Assembly: GCA_029449235.1 (NCBI GenBank)
Contig: JANATG010000008.1
Location: 2,604,001 to 2,668,000 of the forward strand
Source: Linnemannia schmuckeri
Taxonomy: Eukaryota > Mortierellomycota > Mortierellomycetes > Mortierellales > Mortierellaceae
Reading direction: 5' to 3'
Length of the DNA stretch: 64,000 nt
Shown here: positions 1 through 9,689 of the stretch, piece after piece
How the letters are laid out: the number at the start of each line of letters is the position of its first letter
Position numbering within the stretch: position 1 is the stretch's first letter
The notes under the pieces: generated by a model
What the model was told of the DNA's origin: nothing
The model's input: the letters and a program-made list of their open reading frames with translations, nothing else
Databases searched by the model: none
Position numbers and translations under genes: made by a program

Positions 1-44
1 CATCCAATGTCTTGCCACCCTTTTGGTGCCATTATTATTATTAG

Positions 45-1081
45 TGTCTTGCAATCATGCCTTCTGTCTGACATGCATCCGCACCTGGAGATCAAAAAAT
101 ATCGAGCAGGACATGCGGTCTTCAGAGCAGGACCGAACATCCGTGACAAAGGCATGTCCCAACTGCAGGACCCAATCTCTCTTTGTCGTCCCCTCGTCTT
201 ATTTTCCTTCAACACCCGAACAAAAGGAAGCCATCATCCAGAACTACAAAGTCGTCAGTGCGAGACGGCCGTGCAAGTACTTCAAGGAGTCTGGCGAACG
301 TCATTGGTGCCCCTTTGGCGACGACTGCTTTTTTGCTCATCTTGATGTTCGGGGTCAGCCCTGCAAGGTCAACCCTCAATCGAACCCACGACTCAATCGA
401 CGACGCGATCGATACGGCTTTGGTGGTGGCGGCATTGGCGGTGGCAGGAACCTGTTCCGCCGGCGTGTAGGATTTGATGGCTTCGGGGGATACAGTGGCA
501 GTTATGGCGGTGGAGGATATCGTTCGGCTGCGAGACAGCGTGCGCATCGAGAAATGATGGAGGATCTAGCTTATATTCAAATGTCGACCACCAATGTTGC
601 CCACAACCATCTGGAACAGATTCAGGAACTATTGATGCAGCTTGCTCGACTCGGCGTAGATGACTCGAACTTCAATCCCCACGACCACACCCAGCTTCGC
701 GCGCTCTCGGAGGTTTTCGAGGAGTATATACCTGGCGACCTGCGCGACGTTGTCCCGGGGGATTACTATGACAGGGATGATGGCGACGAGGAAGACGACT
801 TTGATGAGGATGAGGATGAAGACGATTACGAGGACGAGGACGACTTTGAGGACGAGGATGAGGAAGAGGACGACGATGAGGATGCCGATTCAGAGACTAC
901 TCTTGAACGGGACGAGCGTGAGGCCTACGAGGAGTTTGGCGATGACTTGTACTTTCAAACGCATTTCTTGTCGTCGACTCCTCCTCGAGCTCAACCGGCA
1001 GCTGCGCGCAACCCCATATCTGCTTATGACATTGATGCGTACCACGACCGCATCTGGGCCGAGTACGAGGACTACTACTAA
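45..1081 (+). CDS. Makorin-like RING/CCCH E3 ubiquitin ligase, 3' part
   Basis: This is the C-terminal part of a makorin-type E3 ubiquitin ligase; the 5' exons lie outside the window. The exon probably starts at 45 after an ATTATTAG acceptor, because the frame then opens with the second half of a RING finger (SCNHAFCLTCIRTW, later CPNCR). A CCCH zinc finger follows (PCKYFKES...CPFGDDCFFAH), giving the RING-then-CCCH order typical of makorins. The first Cys-Cys spacing of that finger is 11 residues, which I recall as longer than usual. After it come a Gly/Arg-rich stretch (nt 415-520) and a strongly acidic Asp/Glu tail (about nt 770-900), ending in aromatic YEDYY. It is convergent with the epimerase gene, about 265 bp away. 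RING and CCCH fingers of this family bind E2 enzymes and RNA. Family call is confident; the exact start is inferred. Confidence 0.85.
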
Positions 1082-1345
1082 GCCCTTGTAGGCTTTGGCT
1101 GACATCGAGACCAACGTTTGCTTCTTTCCATCTTATCCTGCTCTTGACCCGCTTGCCTCCTTGCGCTCTTGTACACACCTCATCTCCTCTTTCAATAAAG
1201 CAAACAGACACCGGTTGAACCAAATGTACATACCGCACGTCGCTCTCTTTTCTTGAATATATATATGCGTGTAATTTATTACTGCCTCCTGCCTACTATG
1301 CTAGCACGCAGGAGAAAAAAAACAAAGAAACCAACCACGAGGCAT

Positions 1346-2415
1346 TTACTTCTTGGCCAACAAATCCTGTTCGGTATTGACGATTGTCCTGAAGCTTTCA
1401 ATGGTACCGGAGATATCATCGGCCTTGAAGATCGAAGTTCCCGCAACAATAACGTTAGCACCGGCTTTGGCAGCAGCATCAATGTTCTCGGGGGCAATAC
1501 CACCATCGACCTCGATATCCAGATCAGGGTATTTGGCACGGAGCTCCTTGACCTTGGGCATGCACTCTGCCATAAACCGCTGTCCTCCAAAACCGGGCTC
1601 GACAGTCATGACGAGACACATGTCCATCTTGTGGCCGAGGTCCATAACCGTGGAAATGGGGGTCTTGGGCTTGACAGCGACTCCGGCCTTCATGCCTGCG
1701 GCGTGGATCTTGTCGATGAGGGCAGAGGCGTCCTGGGTGGCCTCAATGTGGAAGCAGTAGAGAGATGCGCCGGCCTTTGCGAAATCGTCGACCCACTTTT
1801 CGGGGTGGGAGACCATCATGTGGCAGTCGAGGAAGGCGTTCAGGTGCTTTGACAGGCAGGAGATGACGGGTGCTCCGATCGTGATGTTGGGGACAAAGTG
1901 GCTAATTAGTTGGGTGATAGTTAGATAAAAGGAAGTTTGGTGAGGGGGTTTTTTGTTGAGATATTGGGTGTCTCGTTGATAGTGATATGAGACTGATAAC
2001 GCTCTCACACAAACACGCCGCTCCTGTGTCGCGGGCACAAGTGTGAGAAAAACTTATTTGTGTACTGTTATATCCGAGTGAATCCATGTGTTTCCTGCTC
2101 AAGCCATTCTCTTCTTGAAACCAAACTGCGATTCCCGAAATATGTCCTTATGCTTCCTTACCCGTCCATGACATCTATTCACGTTCACGTCAACAGGAGC
2201 AAATCACGAATTAGAACTCCAACTTCACACTGGCTTTGAATGTAAGTAAACGCGACGAGAACAAGCGAGAGGAATCAGCGAACTAGAGACAACGACAAAT
2301 GAAGCGTACCCATGTGAAGCCAGTCAGCGCCGTGGGAGACCATGCGCTTGCACTCTGCAGCAAGAATGCCAAAGTCTCCGGAGAGCAGCGAGGGCGAGAT
2401 CTTGGCGATGGGCAT
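1346..2415 (-). CDS. RPE1: Ribulose-phosphate 3-epimerase (three exons)
   Basis: This enzyme interconverts D-ribulose 5-phosphate and D-xylulose 5-phosphate in the cytosolic pentose phosphate pathway. Exons on the minus strand are 2415-2310, 2174-2162 and 1901-1346. Together they make 225 codons (224 aa), the normal family length. The protein starts MPIAKISPSLLSGDFG and has the TIM-barrel signatures ADWLHMDVMDGHFVPN, FLDCHMM, VMTVEPGFGGQ and IEVDGG. These supply the His, Asp, His and Asp metal-binding or catalytic residues known for RPEs (about H34, D36 and the later CHMM His and EVDGG Asp). The middle exon is only 13 nt. It is bounded by AATAG and GGTAAGG, and it restores DVMDG in frame with phase 1 in and phase 2 out. 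Without it the catalytic Asp would be missing. Confidence 0.93.
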
Positions 2416-3438
2416 CTTGTTGTTGGGGGGTACGTGAAGAAAAAAGTGGGTGGGTGAAGAAGAAAAAAAAAGGTGGGTGGCAGGAGGTGGAGGTTGTCAA
2501 ATATGCGGGAAAAAATCAACCACTCCGACACTTTGATTTCGACGTCACATTCAAAGGCAACGGGCGTAGGATCTACTGTGCATCAAAGAAGCCCGACCAT
2601 GTAGCCAACTAGAAACGTTTATTCTTGATCACAAGCTGCCAGTGTCAACTATGAAAGAAATGAAAAAGAAAAACAAGAAAAAACGTACCGAAAGAAAGCA
2701 ACAAAAGACGACAATGGACGAGAAAAAGAAAGGCAGGAATAGGTGAAAGTAGGCGCAAGGGAAGAAAAGAAAGAAAGCAAGAAAGGAAGGATGGCACTAA
2801 TAAGGTGTGCTAGTTGTTGTTATCGCATCCAAACAATTGCAAGATCAGCAAAGAAAAATGGAACAAGAGCAGAGTTACTCTCGTACCTTTGGCTTGAAGA
2901 GATTCGACGAGGGATATCACAAATAAGTCTAACCCGTGGCAGACAGCACCAGCTTGGTTTTTCTCGACTGCTTGGCCAACCACACAAACGGCTTGGTCGA
3001 CTTGTCACCCTTGAGAAAGAACCTGGCGACGCGCAAGTTAAGCCAGTTCTCATTCATCTATCTCGCCTCTGACAAGTCTACTGTCACCTTACATTCGGGA
3101 GTCGCCAAGCAGACAGAGCCTCGCAGCTCTTCCAAGTAGGTCAAACTACTCAGTAACAAAAGGTAACCGGGTCTTCCTGTGTCCGTGTCCTTCAGATTGA
3201 GGAGTGCAGAGAAGGAGTCGCGACCGAGTTTCATCCTCTAGAGCCCATTCCTGGAGAAGGGTCTATCGCCAAACACGCTCACAGGTCAAGCGTTCTCAGC
3301 TCTTTCAATGCTCCATCTGCTGGTAGAATTTCTCTGATCCCGAGCTGCTCCACCTCAATCACCGAGAGTTAAACCGGGGTGATCTTCTATAGAAGGGTAC
3401 TCCGACTGGCGGCGCCAAATGAGAGAGAAGCCTGGTAG
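2416..3438. other. Gap upstream of the epimerase gene
   Basis: The first ~200 bases are the presumed promoter of the minus-strand epimerase gene, with A-rich runs near 2460 and 2680-2790. I see no convincing gene. A 67-codon plus-strand frame at 2936-3139 (no homology recognised) and shorter frames are not supported by splice logic. Confidence 0.5.
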
Positions 3439-3692
3439 AACAGGAATGGTTACACCAAACAGGAAGCAACGGATCGTGATACAGGTCCAAGGCATGGTAG
3501 CGACAGCACCCGCAAGCTCAATACAAGATCCAACACGATCTTCGCAAGGGAGAACGCCAAACTCTTCGAGGCCAACACATGTGGTCAGAAACAAGGGGAT
3601 ATAGCGACTCGGTTGGTTGTCAACACAGTCACCAAGCCGGACGATACGAAGAGAGTCCGAGTGTCTGTGGATTGCCAGTCTTGCAAGCGACA
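3439..3692 (+). CDS. Possible exon fragment of unknown gene
   Basis: An open frame without its own ATG runs from just after an in-frame TAG to a good donor-like site (CGACA|GTGAGT at 3692/3693). It encodes about 84 residues, including NAKLFEANTCGQKQGD and VNTVTKPDDTKRVRVSVDCQ, which read like real protein rather than low complexity. I found no convincing partner exon on either side. The neighbouring F-box-like relic overlaps in the opposite direction downstream. It may be a remnant of a degraded gene or one exon of a gene I cannot assemble. I do not recognise the family. Confidence 0.25.
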
Positions 3693-3744
3693 GTGAGTTT
3701 CCTTGATTAGTAGCGCATCAAGAGCCAACTCCTCGACTTGGATC

Positions 3745-4707
3745 TCATTCTACGTACTCAACAAAATCTTGAAGTGAACGATGTTTGTTCTCAGTGTTGG
3801 AGGTTGCATCACACCAAAGCTTCATCAACCTCTGGAACTCAGTCGCAACGACGCTTGCCAGATCATCACCTCTCATTCTCAGGTGAGAGCCCAACAAGCG
3901 CAAGTCAGTGAGGTTGGAACAACCGTCTAGGACATGCTTGAGGTCTACAGTAATACTTGTCTCGTCACTGTACTCCCGATGTACCTCCAGCTCTCGGAGT
4001 TCTTGAAAGCGAACATGATCAATTGACCTTGCAACAGTCGTCACTCCTTCGTCATCTTGGTGCTCGCCCCATGATCGGCTGTGGTGATCGCAGTCGTCCT
4101 CATGATCCGAATACATGAAATGGACTTGGTGCGCCTCAAACTCGCGGATAGAAGGTGGGCACACCGTCAACATATTCGACAGTTCTCGCAGCCATCTCGC
4201 AGAGACTTCGGTATGCCAAAGGAGGACCGAAACCAACAGCGATTGCAGCTCTGACAGCTTCCCGATGGTCTGCTGCCACTCTAGAAAGCCTATTCCAGAC
4301 ATGATGGGAAGGTCTTCGACATCATGCTTCTGAAGGACAGGCTCGCGTCGATGACTCGGTAAAGACTCCGAAGCAAGCCTCGAGAATCGTTCGGAGTGTT
4401 AGGAAGTGGTAGGGGGCCAGGTTTGGCGACAAGAATGCGACCTCGGAGACAGACTTCAATTCGAATGAGGCTGCATATATGCAAGGACAAGGCTTTGACA
4501 AGTGACGAATAATATCGTGGAGGCCATGGCTTTGGAGGACGAGCGAGGGGGAAGTGATGCAGAGGGTGTAGTAAAAGTAAGGAGCTCCGTGCGATTGAGA
4601 GTAAGCGAGTAACCGATTTTATGTTCCTGACTAGAGTAGCTTTGGCCTTGGAGGACATGAGCACCTTGACGCGACCAGGGGAAGGGCAGGTCCAGATGAC
4701 GGTTCAT
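3745..4707 (-). pseudogene. F-box/LRR-like gene relic, copy 1
   Basis: The best frame (4302-3745) encodes 185 residues beginning MSGIGFLEWQQTIGKL, with leucine-patterned segments (LRELEVHREY, LKHVLDGCSNLTDLRLLG) like the irregular LRRs of the large F-box families of these fungi. Upstream coding sense continues only by switching frame: ILVAKPGPLPLPNTPNDS and LYRVIDASLSFRS lie in a different frame, and the MSGIG frame is closed by a stop near 4421. This looks like a frameshifted, 5'-degraded gene rather than an intact one, though a spliced form cannot be excluded. A second degraded copy sits at 10881-11425 in the same orientation. The F-box itself is not visible, so the family call is an inference. 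Confidence 0.5.
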
Positions 4708-5270
4708 GGTCAGCTCTTAGATACACGAAGTAGTGAGAGGTCATTTAGGGTCGTGCAAGTTCTTGGGGTCCGAGGAAAGTGACCAGAGTAGCTAGGACCT
4801 TTGGGATATGGATGAAGCGGTCCAGTACAGTCGACATTGAGAGGTGATATCTGTCGAGGATGAAAAAGAGAAGGAGAGTGAATGTAAAAAAGTCTGACGT
4901 TGTGAGTTGTCCGTGTCTTTTTATGGTGGTGATGATTGGTGGCAACAATTGATTTTGGTATCCTGGAGAGGTCATGTGCCCATGTGTACAACGGCGGATT
5001 TAGTCTTGCGCCTTAAACAAGGACACCGCACCAGAAAAACACTAGTGTAGATAGGTAGAACAACTGGCTTATGCCAGCCAAGCGTTCATCGCGACGCTGT
5101 TTTTTGATCCTTCGGTGTCGGCTCTTTCAGTCCCTGCTTCATTAAAACGAGTCTTCTTCATGACAAAAAAATATGTGCTTCTGGCCTTTAATGAGGAGTA
5201 TCAAAGGAACTGGAAGAAATTCATGTAGGAGGAGATGTAACAAAACTGTCAAAAACAACTGAAGGGTTAT
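4708..5270. other. Gene-free stretch upstream of F-box-like relic
   Basis: No supported gene. The part at about 4920-4985 (TTGGTGGCAACA followed by GGAGAGGTCATGTGC) is repeated with divergence at about 7303-7350 and 11473-11522. It therefore belongs to the repeated block attached to the F-box-like relic. From about 5003 the DNA is the start of the tandemly duplicated effector segment. Confidence 0.5.
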
Positions 5271-5582
5271 CTAAGGACTACTGCAGCTGTACGATCCCTC
5301 TGGGGGCCAAGGGGTCTTGGGATCACGGTAGCCAATCTTGCACTTGTGTTTGCCGCCAGATTTGATGCAGCAGTCCTCGTAAGCCTTGACAGAAGGGCCA
5401 AAGTCCAGTGTGTCGCAAACATTTTCGCCAGTAGTCATGCTGCCTTTGCCAAGAATACAACACGAAGCATCGTAGTCGGGGCGGAAGCATGTACAGATAC
5501 CAAATTCGATCTGGTCGTCTTGAGCTTTGATGGTGGAGACCGTAGCCAGGAACACGGCGAGGAAAGCAGCTGTGAGACGCAT
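5271..5582 (-). CDS. Small secreted cysteine-rich protein, copy A
   Basis: A 103-residue protein in a single exon. It starts with a clear signal peptide (MRLTAAFLAVFLATVSTIKA, cleavage expected near AQ). The mature ~82 residues hold nine cysteines in the pattern C-x-C ... CC ... C ... CC ... C ... C, with the motif GICTCFRPDYDASCC and a Pro/Trp-rich end (PWPPEGSYSC). A TATATA element lies about 92 bp upstream (5674-5679), as in copy B. It has no recognised domain and may be an extracellular effector-like or defence-like protein; the role is inference. It lies in a tandem duplication with a 101-residue paralogue at 7814-8119. Confidence 0.85.
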   Translation of the reverse strand: MRLTAAFLAVFLATVSTIKAQDDQIEFGICTCFRPDYDASCCILGKGSMTTGENVCDTLDFGPSVKAYEDCCIKSGGKHKCKIGYRDPKTPWPPEGSYSCSSP

Positions 5583-5673
5583 GGTGACTGTGTGGTTAAG
5601 GGGATTTTTTTTTGATGAGCGTGATTGTGTTAGGGATTCTATTTTTTTGAAAAAGAAGATCTAGTGTTGCTAA

Positions 5674-5679
5674 TATATA
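5674..5679 (-). promoter_or_regulatory. TATA box of cysteine-rich gene A
   Basis: TATATA about 92 bp upstream of the ATG. An equivalent TATATATA sits at 8209-8216, about 90 bp before the paralogue's ATG, so position and sequence are conserved. Confidence 0.55.
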
Positions 5680-5759
5680 CTTCTTCTCTTTCATTTAAGG
5701 GGTGCAGATCAACCACAGCGACTCGTGCATGGTACAGAATAGTCCAAGGATAAACATCC

Positions 5760-5960
5760 GGGGAATCAAGGCATGAATAAAAGTAAAGGGATAGGAAAAA
5801 CTAAAGGGCGACAATAAACAGTAAAGGATGTTAAAAGGGATGGGAAAAGCCCACAGGATGAAATCAGATCAAAGGATGGGAAAATAGCCCAAGGGATGAA
5901 AACAGCAAAGGAATAACCAAGAGAGGAAAATGCCGAAGGGACGAATAATGGCCAAGGAAA
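5760..5960. repeat. Degenerate GGATGAAAA-type minisatellite, copy A
   Basis: Irregular repeats of a unit of about 15-20 bases resembling AAGGGATGAAAACAGC, with units such as AGGATGAAATCAGATCAA and AAGGATGGGAAAATAGCCC. The corresponding block in copy B (8270-8640) is longer, so the array has expanded or contracted since the duplication. Confidence 0.55.
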
Positions 5961-6962
5961 ATAGTTGTGAATGAGCGCAGCATCTGAATGTGGAGACCAA
6001 GGAGGAGGAGGAGATGGAGGAGGAAGAGATGAGGAAGGAGATGGAGGAGGAGGGAAAAAAAGAAACAAAGAACATGGAAGTTGATAGTGCTGTCTTCAGA
6101 GCATGGACAAGATTAGTCGAGCAAGCAGAAAAGAAATGACAAAGGCCAATTTTTATTATTTTTTTGTCCAGGACGCGATCGCTTGAATTTGCAAAGGATA
6201 ATAGGTAGAACGCTCGACACGAAAAACGCATACTTGCAAGCACGAATGAAGAATGGCAATCATGTATTTCGCGACATCATTCTGAACTATGGATTGACAA
6301 CAAAAAACAGTGAAAAAGAAAGATCAGGCATGGGAAAAAATTAGCGCAACGCCTTGTTGATCTATATTTAACATTCGTATCGTCAAAGGATGCCTCGCTA
6401 TTAATTGGTACTTGAAAGCGCGCATGACAGGATATGGCGCGTTCACGGTCCGTGCTTCCACGGCCAGGACAAACTGCATCCACTGCGCAAAGTGGACGAC
6501 ATTAACCGAAAATGTCAAGTCTCGCGAAACCTAAAAGTCAAAAATAAAGTTGAAAACAATGCGAAAGCGTTACATGACCCACCGCTGACCATTGTACGCC
6601 ATTTTCTGGCGCAAGCCTTCATAGTAGGCTTCTTTTTGTCTTTTTTACAAGATATCTTAGACAACAGCTCTTACTTTTTTTGCGTTGAACCTGATGTACT
6701 TCGGTCCGACGGACATATTCCGGTTGTAGCTTGGTGAGGGGAGCAACCACGGGACTCTCCGCTTCGTCGCATTCACATGTACCAAGTTTCCAGCGCAGTC
6801 TATGCCACCGGAAGGTCTGGGCACTTCATCGTATTGTGTTGGGGATTGGAAGCTGTTAAGAATGAGAGGGCGGCGCTTTGGAGCACGGAGGGGAGTTGGA
6901 GAGAAGAGATGGAGAAATTGATTAATGCAAATCAAGCCTCACTTCAACGACTGCACACCTGG

Positions 6963-7637
6963 CTAGAGCACACGCAGACAAGTAAACATAAAATCGAGTA
7001 CATATCGAGAAAGATGCAAGATAGGAGCAGAACCTTTGTCGTCATTGGCACTCTTCCACATTAACACAAAATCAACAACACAGCCTGGATAAGTATTGAG
7101 AAAACCATCAAGCGTTTGATGGTGTCTATGTCGAACAATATCAAATAGTCGTCGAGCGTGCCCAAAGAAGAGGTGAAGTCTTCGTTAGACTAGCTGTCGC
7201 GAAAAAAAATGAATATAGGAAAAAAGAAAAAACTACAACAATTTTTTGACCAATTGTATTGTCGCTGTCGCCATGAGCGGAGCGTGATTTTTATGCGAGT
7301 GATTAAATTGGTGGCAACACTCTAATTATTAGCATTCTAGAGAGGTTCTTGCTGAATCACAAGTTCGAAGAACGGTAGGATAGAGCGGTCGTCGCGCTCT
7401 CAGTTGATTGATTGCTTGCTCCTTTAATAAACACTAGTTTCGCTCGACGCACATACACTGAAAATGAAGATCTGTTAACGTTGGCAAATGTGTCTTTGAA
7501 AAGAGCTAAAAACACAAGAGCCACCGTGTTTTCCTTTTCTACCTATACAGTATCTATATTGGGGCCAAATACGGTGAGGTAGAGTCGGGCGAAAGGATAT
7601 GAATTTGTACATCCTTGATTCTAATTAGAGCCCTTAA
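6963..7637. other. Spacer between the two duplicated segments
   Basis: No supported gene. A part at about 7260-7360 (AAATTGGTGGCAACACTC, then CTAGAGAGGTTCTTGC) resembles the 5' flank of the F-box-like relics at 4930-4980 and 11473-11520. The spacer therefore seems to hold a third, more decayed piece of that repeated block. Confidence 0.45.
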
Positions 7638-7813
7638 CCCTTGCGCTTTATACAAGGACACTCCAACGCACCTGAAAAATGCTAGATAGGTGTGGTTCCG
7701 TTAGAATGGGGTTTTTTTAGTGGTCTTTATTTAGGCAAAAAGTAACCTGAAGATATTTACGTAGAAGTAAATGTAACAAAAAAAATATCGAATGCAACAG
7801 TAAGGATATTTAA

Positions 7814-8119
7814 TTAAGGATTTCTGCAGCTGTACGATCCCCTTGGGGGCCAAGGACGGTGAGGGGGACGGTGGCCCTGCTTGCACTTGATACGGCCGCC
7901 AGATCTGGCGCAGCACCTCTTGTAAACCCTGACCGAAGGGCCAAAGTCCGGAGTGCCGCAAACGGTTCCATACATGACGCCTTTGGCAGGAATACAGCAC
8001 GAAGCGTCGTACTTGGGACGGAAGCATGAACAGATACCATATTCGATCGTCGCGTTTTGGGCTTTGACGGTGGAGACCGCAGCCAGAAAGACGGCGAGGA
8101 AAACAATTGTGAAACGCAT
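7814..8119 (-). CDS. Small secreted cysteine-rich protein, copy B
   Basis: A 101-residue paralogue of the protein at 5271-5582. It has a similar signal peptide (MRFTIVFLAVFLAAVSTVKA), and all nine mature cysteines are kept (GICSCFRPKYDASCC, VC, CC, KC, SC). The ends match too (PWPPRGSYSC against PWPPEGSYSC). The mature part of B is more basic (Arg/Lys-rich: RVYKRCCARSGGRIKCKQGHR) where A has acidic or neutral residues. The surface charge has therefore shifted while the disulfide framework stayed. Single exon, with a TATATATA element about 90 bp upstream. Secreted, function unknown. Keeping reading frame and cysteines in both copies argues that both are, or recently were, functional. Confidence 0.85.
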   Translation of the reverse strand: MRFTIVFLAVFLAAVSTVKAQNATIEYGICSCFRPKYDASCCIPAKGVMYGTVCGTPDFGPSVRVYKRCCARSGGRIKCKQGHRPPHRPWPPRGSYSCRNP

Positions 8120-8208
8120 GATGAATATGTGCTCCTAATGAAGATGATTGTGTTAAGTTTTTTTTTGTTTGATGAGAGAGAAGTATTATCAAATGATAAT
8201 GTTGCTGA

Positions 8209-8216
8209 TATATATA
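8209..8216 (-). promoter_or_regulatory. TATA box of cysteine-rich gene B
   Basis: TATATATA about 90 bp upstream of the ATG, matching the position in copy A. Confidence 0.55.
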
Positions 8217-8269
8217 CTTCTTTTCATTTAAGGGGTAGGATTTACCTTATTGACTGAATATGGAACGAA

Positions 8270-8640
8270 GTAGTCCAAGGATAAAGACCCTGTGAAGTAA
8301 GGCATAAATAAAAGTCAAGGGATAGGAAAGTCCAAAGGATGAAAAAAGACCACAAGATAAAAATAACCTCAAGGTATGAAAGTCGACCAAACGATGAAGG
8401 TCAACCAAACCATGAAAAAAGCCGAAGTGATGAAAAAAGTCTAATAGATGAAAAATGAAAATAACCAATGGGTGAAGATAGACTAGAGGATGAAAAAAGA
8501 CCAAAGCGCAAAATTTGACCAAAAGATGGAAGTAGATTGCAGCATGGAAAAATACCAAGTGACGGGAATTGACAATAGTATGAAAAAGACCACGGGATGA
8601 AAAAGACCAAAAACAGAGTTGATCGAAGGATAGGAATAAA
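8270..8640. repeat. Degenerate GATGAAAAAAGACC minisatellite, copy B
   Basis: Repeated, drifting unit of about 15-20 bases, best seen as GATGAAAAAAGACCACAAG, GATGAAAAAAGTCTAATA and GATGAAAAAAGACCAAAG. It lies upstream of the copy B gene. The equivalent but shorter array in copy A is at 5760-5960. Confidence 0.65.
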
Positions 8641-9689
8641 AGAGACTAAAAACGAGGCGCGTTTATTTATGTTTGTCAAGCCTTGATTCGGATTGGCGCA
8701 TAGAATAATAGTTGTGGGCGAGCACGACACCTGATTATGAAATCGAATGAAGAAGAGGAGGAGGAGGAGATGGAAGAGGGGATGGAAGAGGGGATAGAAG
8801 AGAAGAAGGAAAGGAAAAAAGAACGTGGAAGTTGATTGTGATGACTTCACAGCATGGACAAGATTAGTCGAGCAAGCAGAAAATAATGACAAAGACTAAT
8901 TTGTTCTTTTGTTGTCAAGGACGCAATTGTCTGAGATCTCCAACGAAAATATATAGAATACTCGACGCGAAAAAAGGCAGGCCTGCAAGCGCAAATGACA
9001 AGCGTATATTTCGCGATACCATTCTGAACTATGTAGGTTGGCAACCAAAAAACAAAGTGAAAAAAAAAACCAGGCATGGGAAAAATTACCGCAACACCTT
9101 GTTGATCTATATTTAACATTCTTAAACTCCATCAAAGGTTGCCTCGAAAGTAATTGGTGTCGAAAACGCGCATGACAGGATATGGCGTTCACGGTCCGTG
9201 CTTCCACGGCCAGGACAAACTGCATCCACTACGCAAAGTAGGCGACATTAACTGAAAGCGTCAGTTCCGCAACCTAAAAGTCGAAACATAGTTGAAAATA
9301 GCATGTAAGCGTTAAATGGCTCACTGCTGACCGCTGTATACCGTTATCTGACGCAAGCCTTCATAGTAGGCTTCTTTTTGTCTTTTACAAAATATCTTAG
9401 ACAACAGCTCTTACTTTTTTCGCGTTGAACCTGATGTACTTCGGTCCGACGGACATATTCCGGTTGTAGCTTGGTGAGGGGAGCAACCACGGGACTCTCC
9501 GCTTCGTCGCATTCACATGTACCAAGTTTCCAGCGCAGTCTATGCCACCGGAAGGTCTGGGCACTTCATCGTATTGTGTTGGGGATTGGAAGCTGTTAAG
9601 AATGAGAGGGCGGCGCTTTGGAGCACGGAGGGGGGTTGGAGAGAAGAGAAGGAAAGATTGATTAATGCAACAAAATCAAGCCTCACTTC

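Larger units (their letters stand above)
5003..6962. repeat. Tandem segmental duplication, copy A
   Basis: About 2 kb, matched by copy B at about 7638-9708. Both copies carry, in the same order, a TTACAAGGACAC-like left edge, the cysteine-rich secreted protein gene, a degenerate GGATGAAAA-type minisatellite, a purine-rich tract (GGAGGAGGAG) and AGCATGGACAAGATTAGTCG. A nearly identical right part follows (6615-6905 versus 9355-9645). The left and middle parts are more diverged than the right part. Edges are approximate because I aligned by eye. Confidence 0.8.

Noticed and set aside
1253..1852. 199-codon plus-strand ORF over the epimerase gene
   Set aside because: Antisense of a clear enzyme; composition mirrors the real gene.
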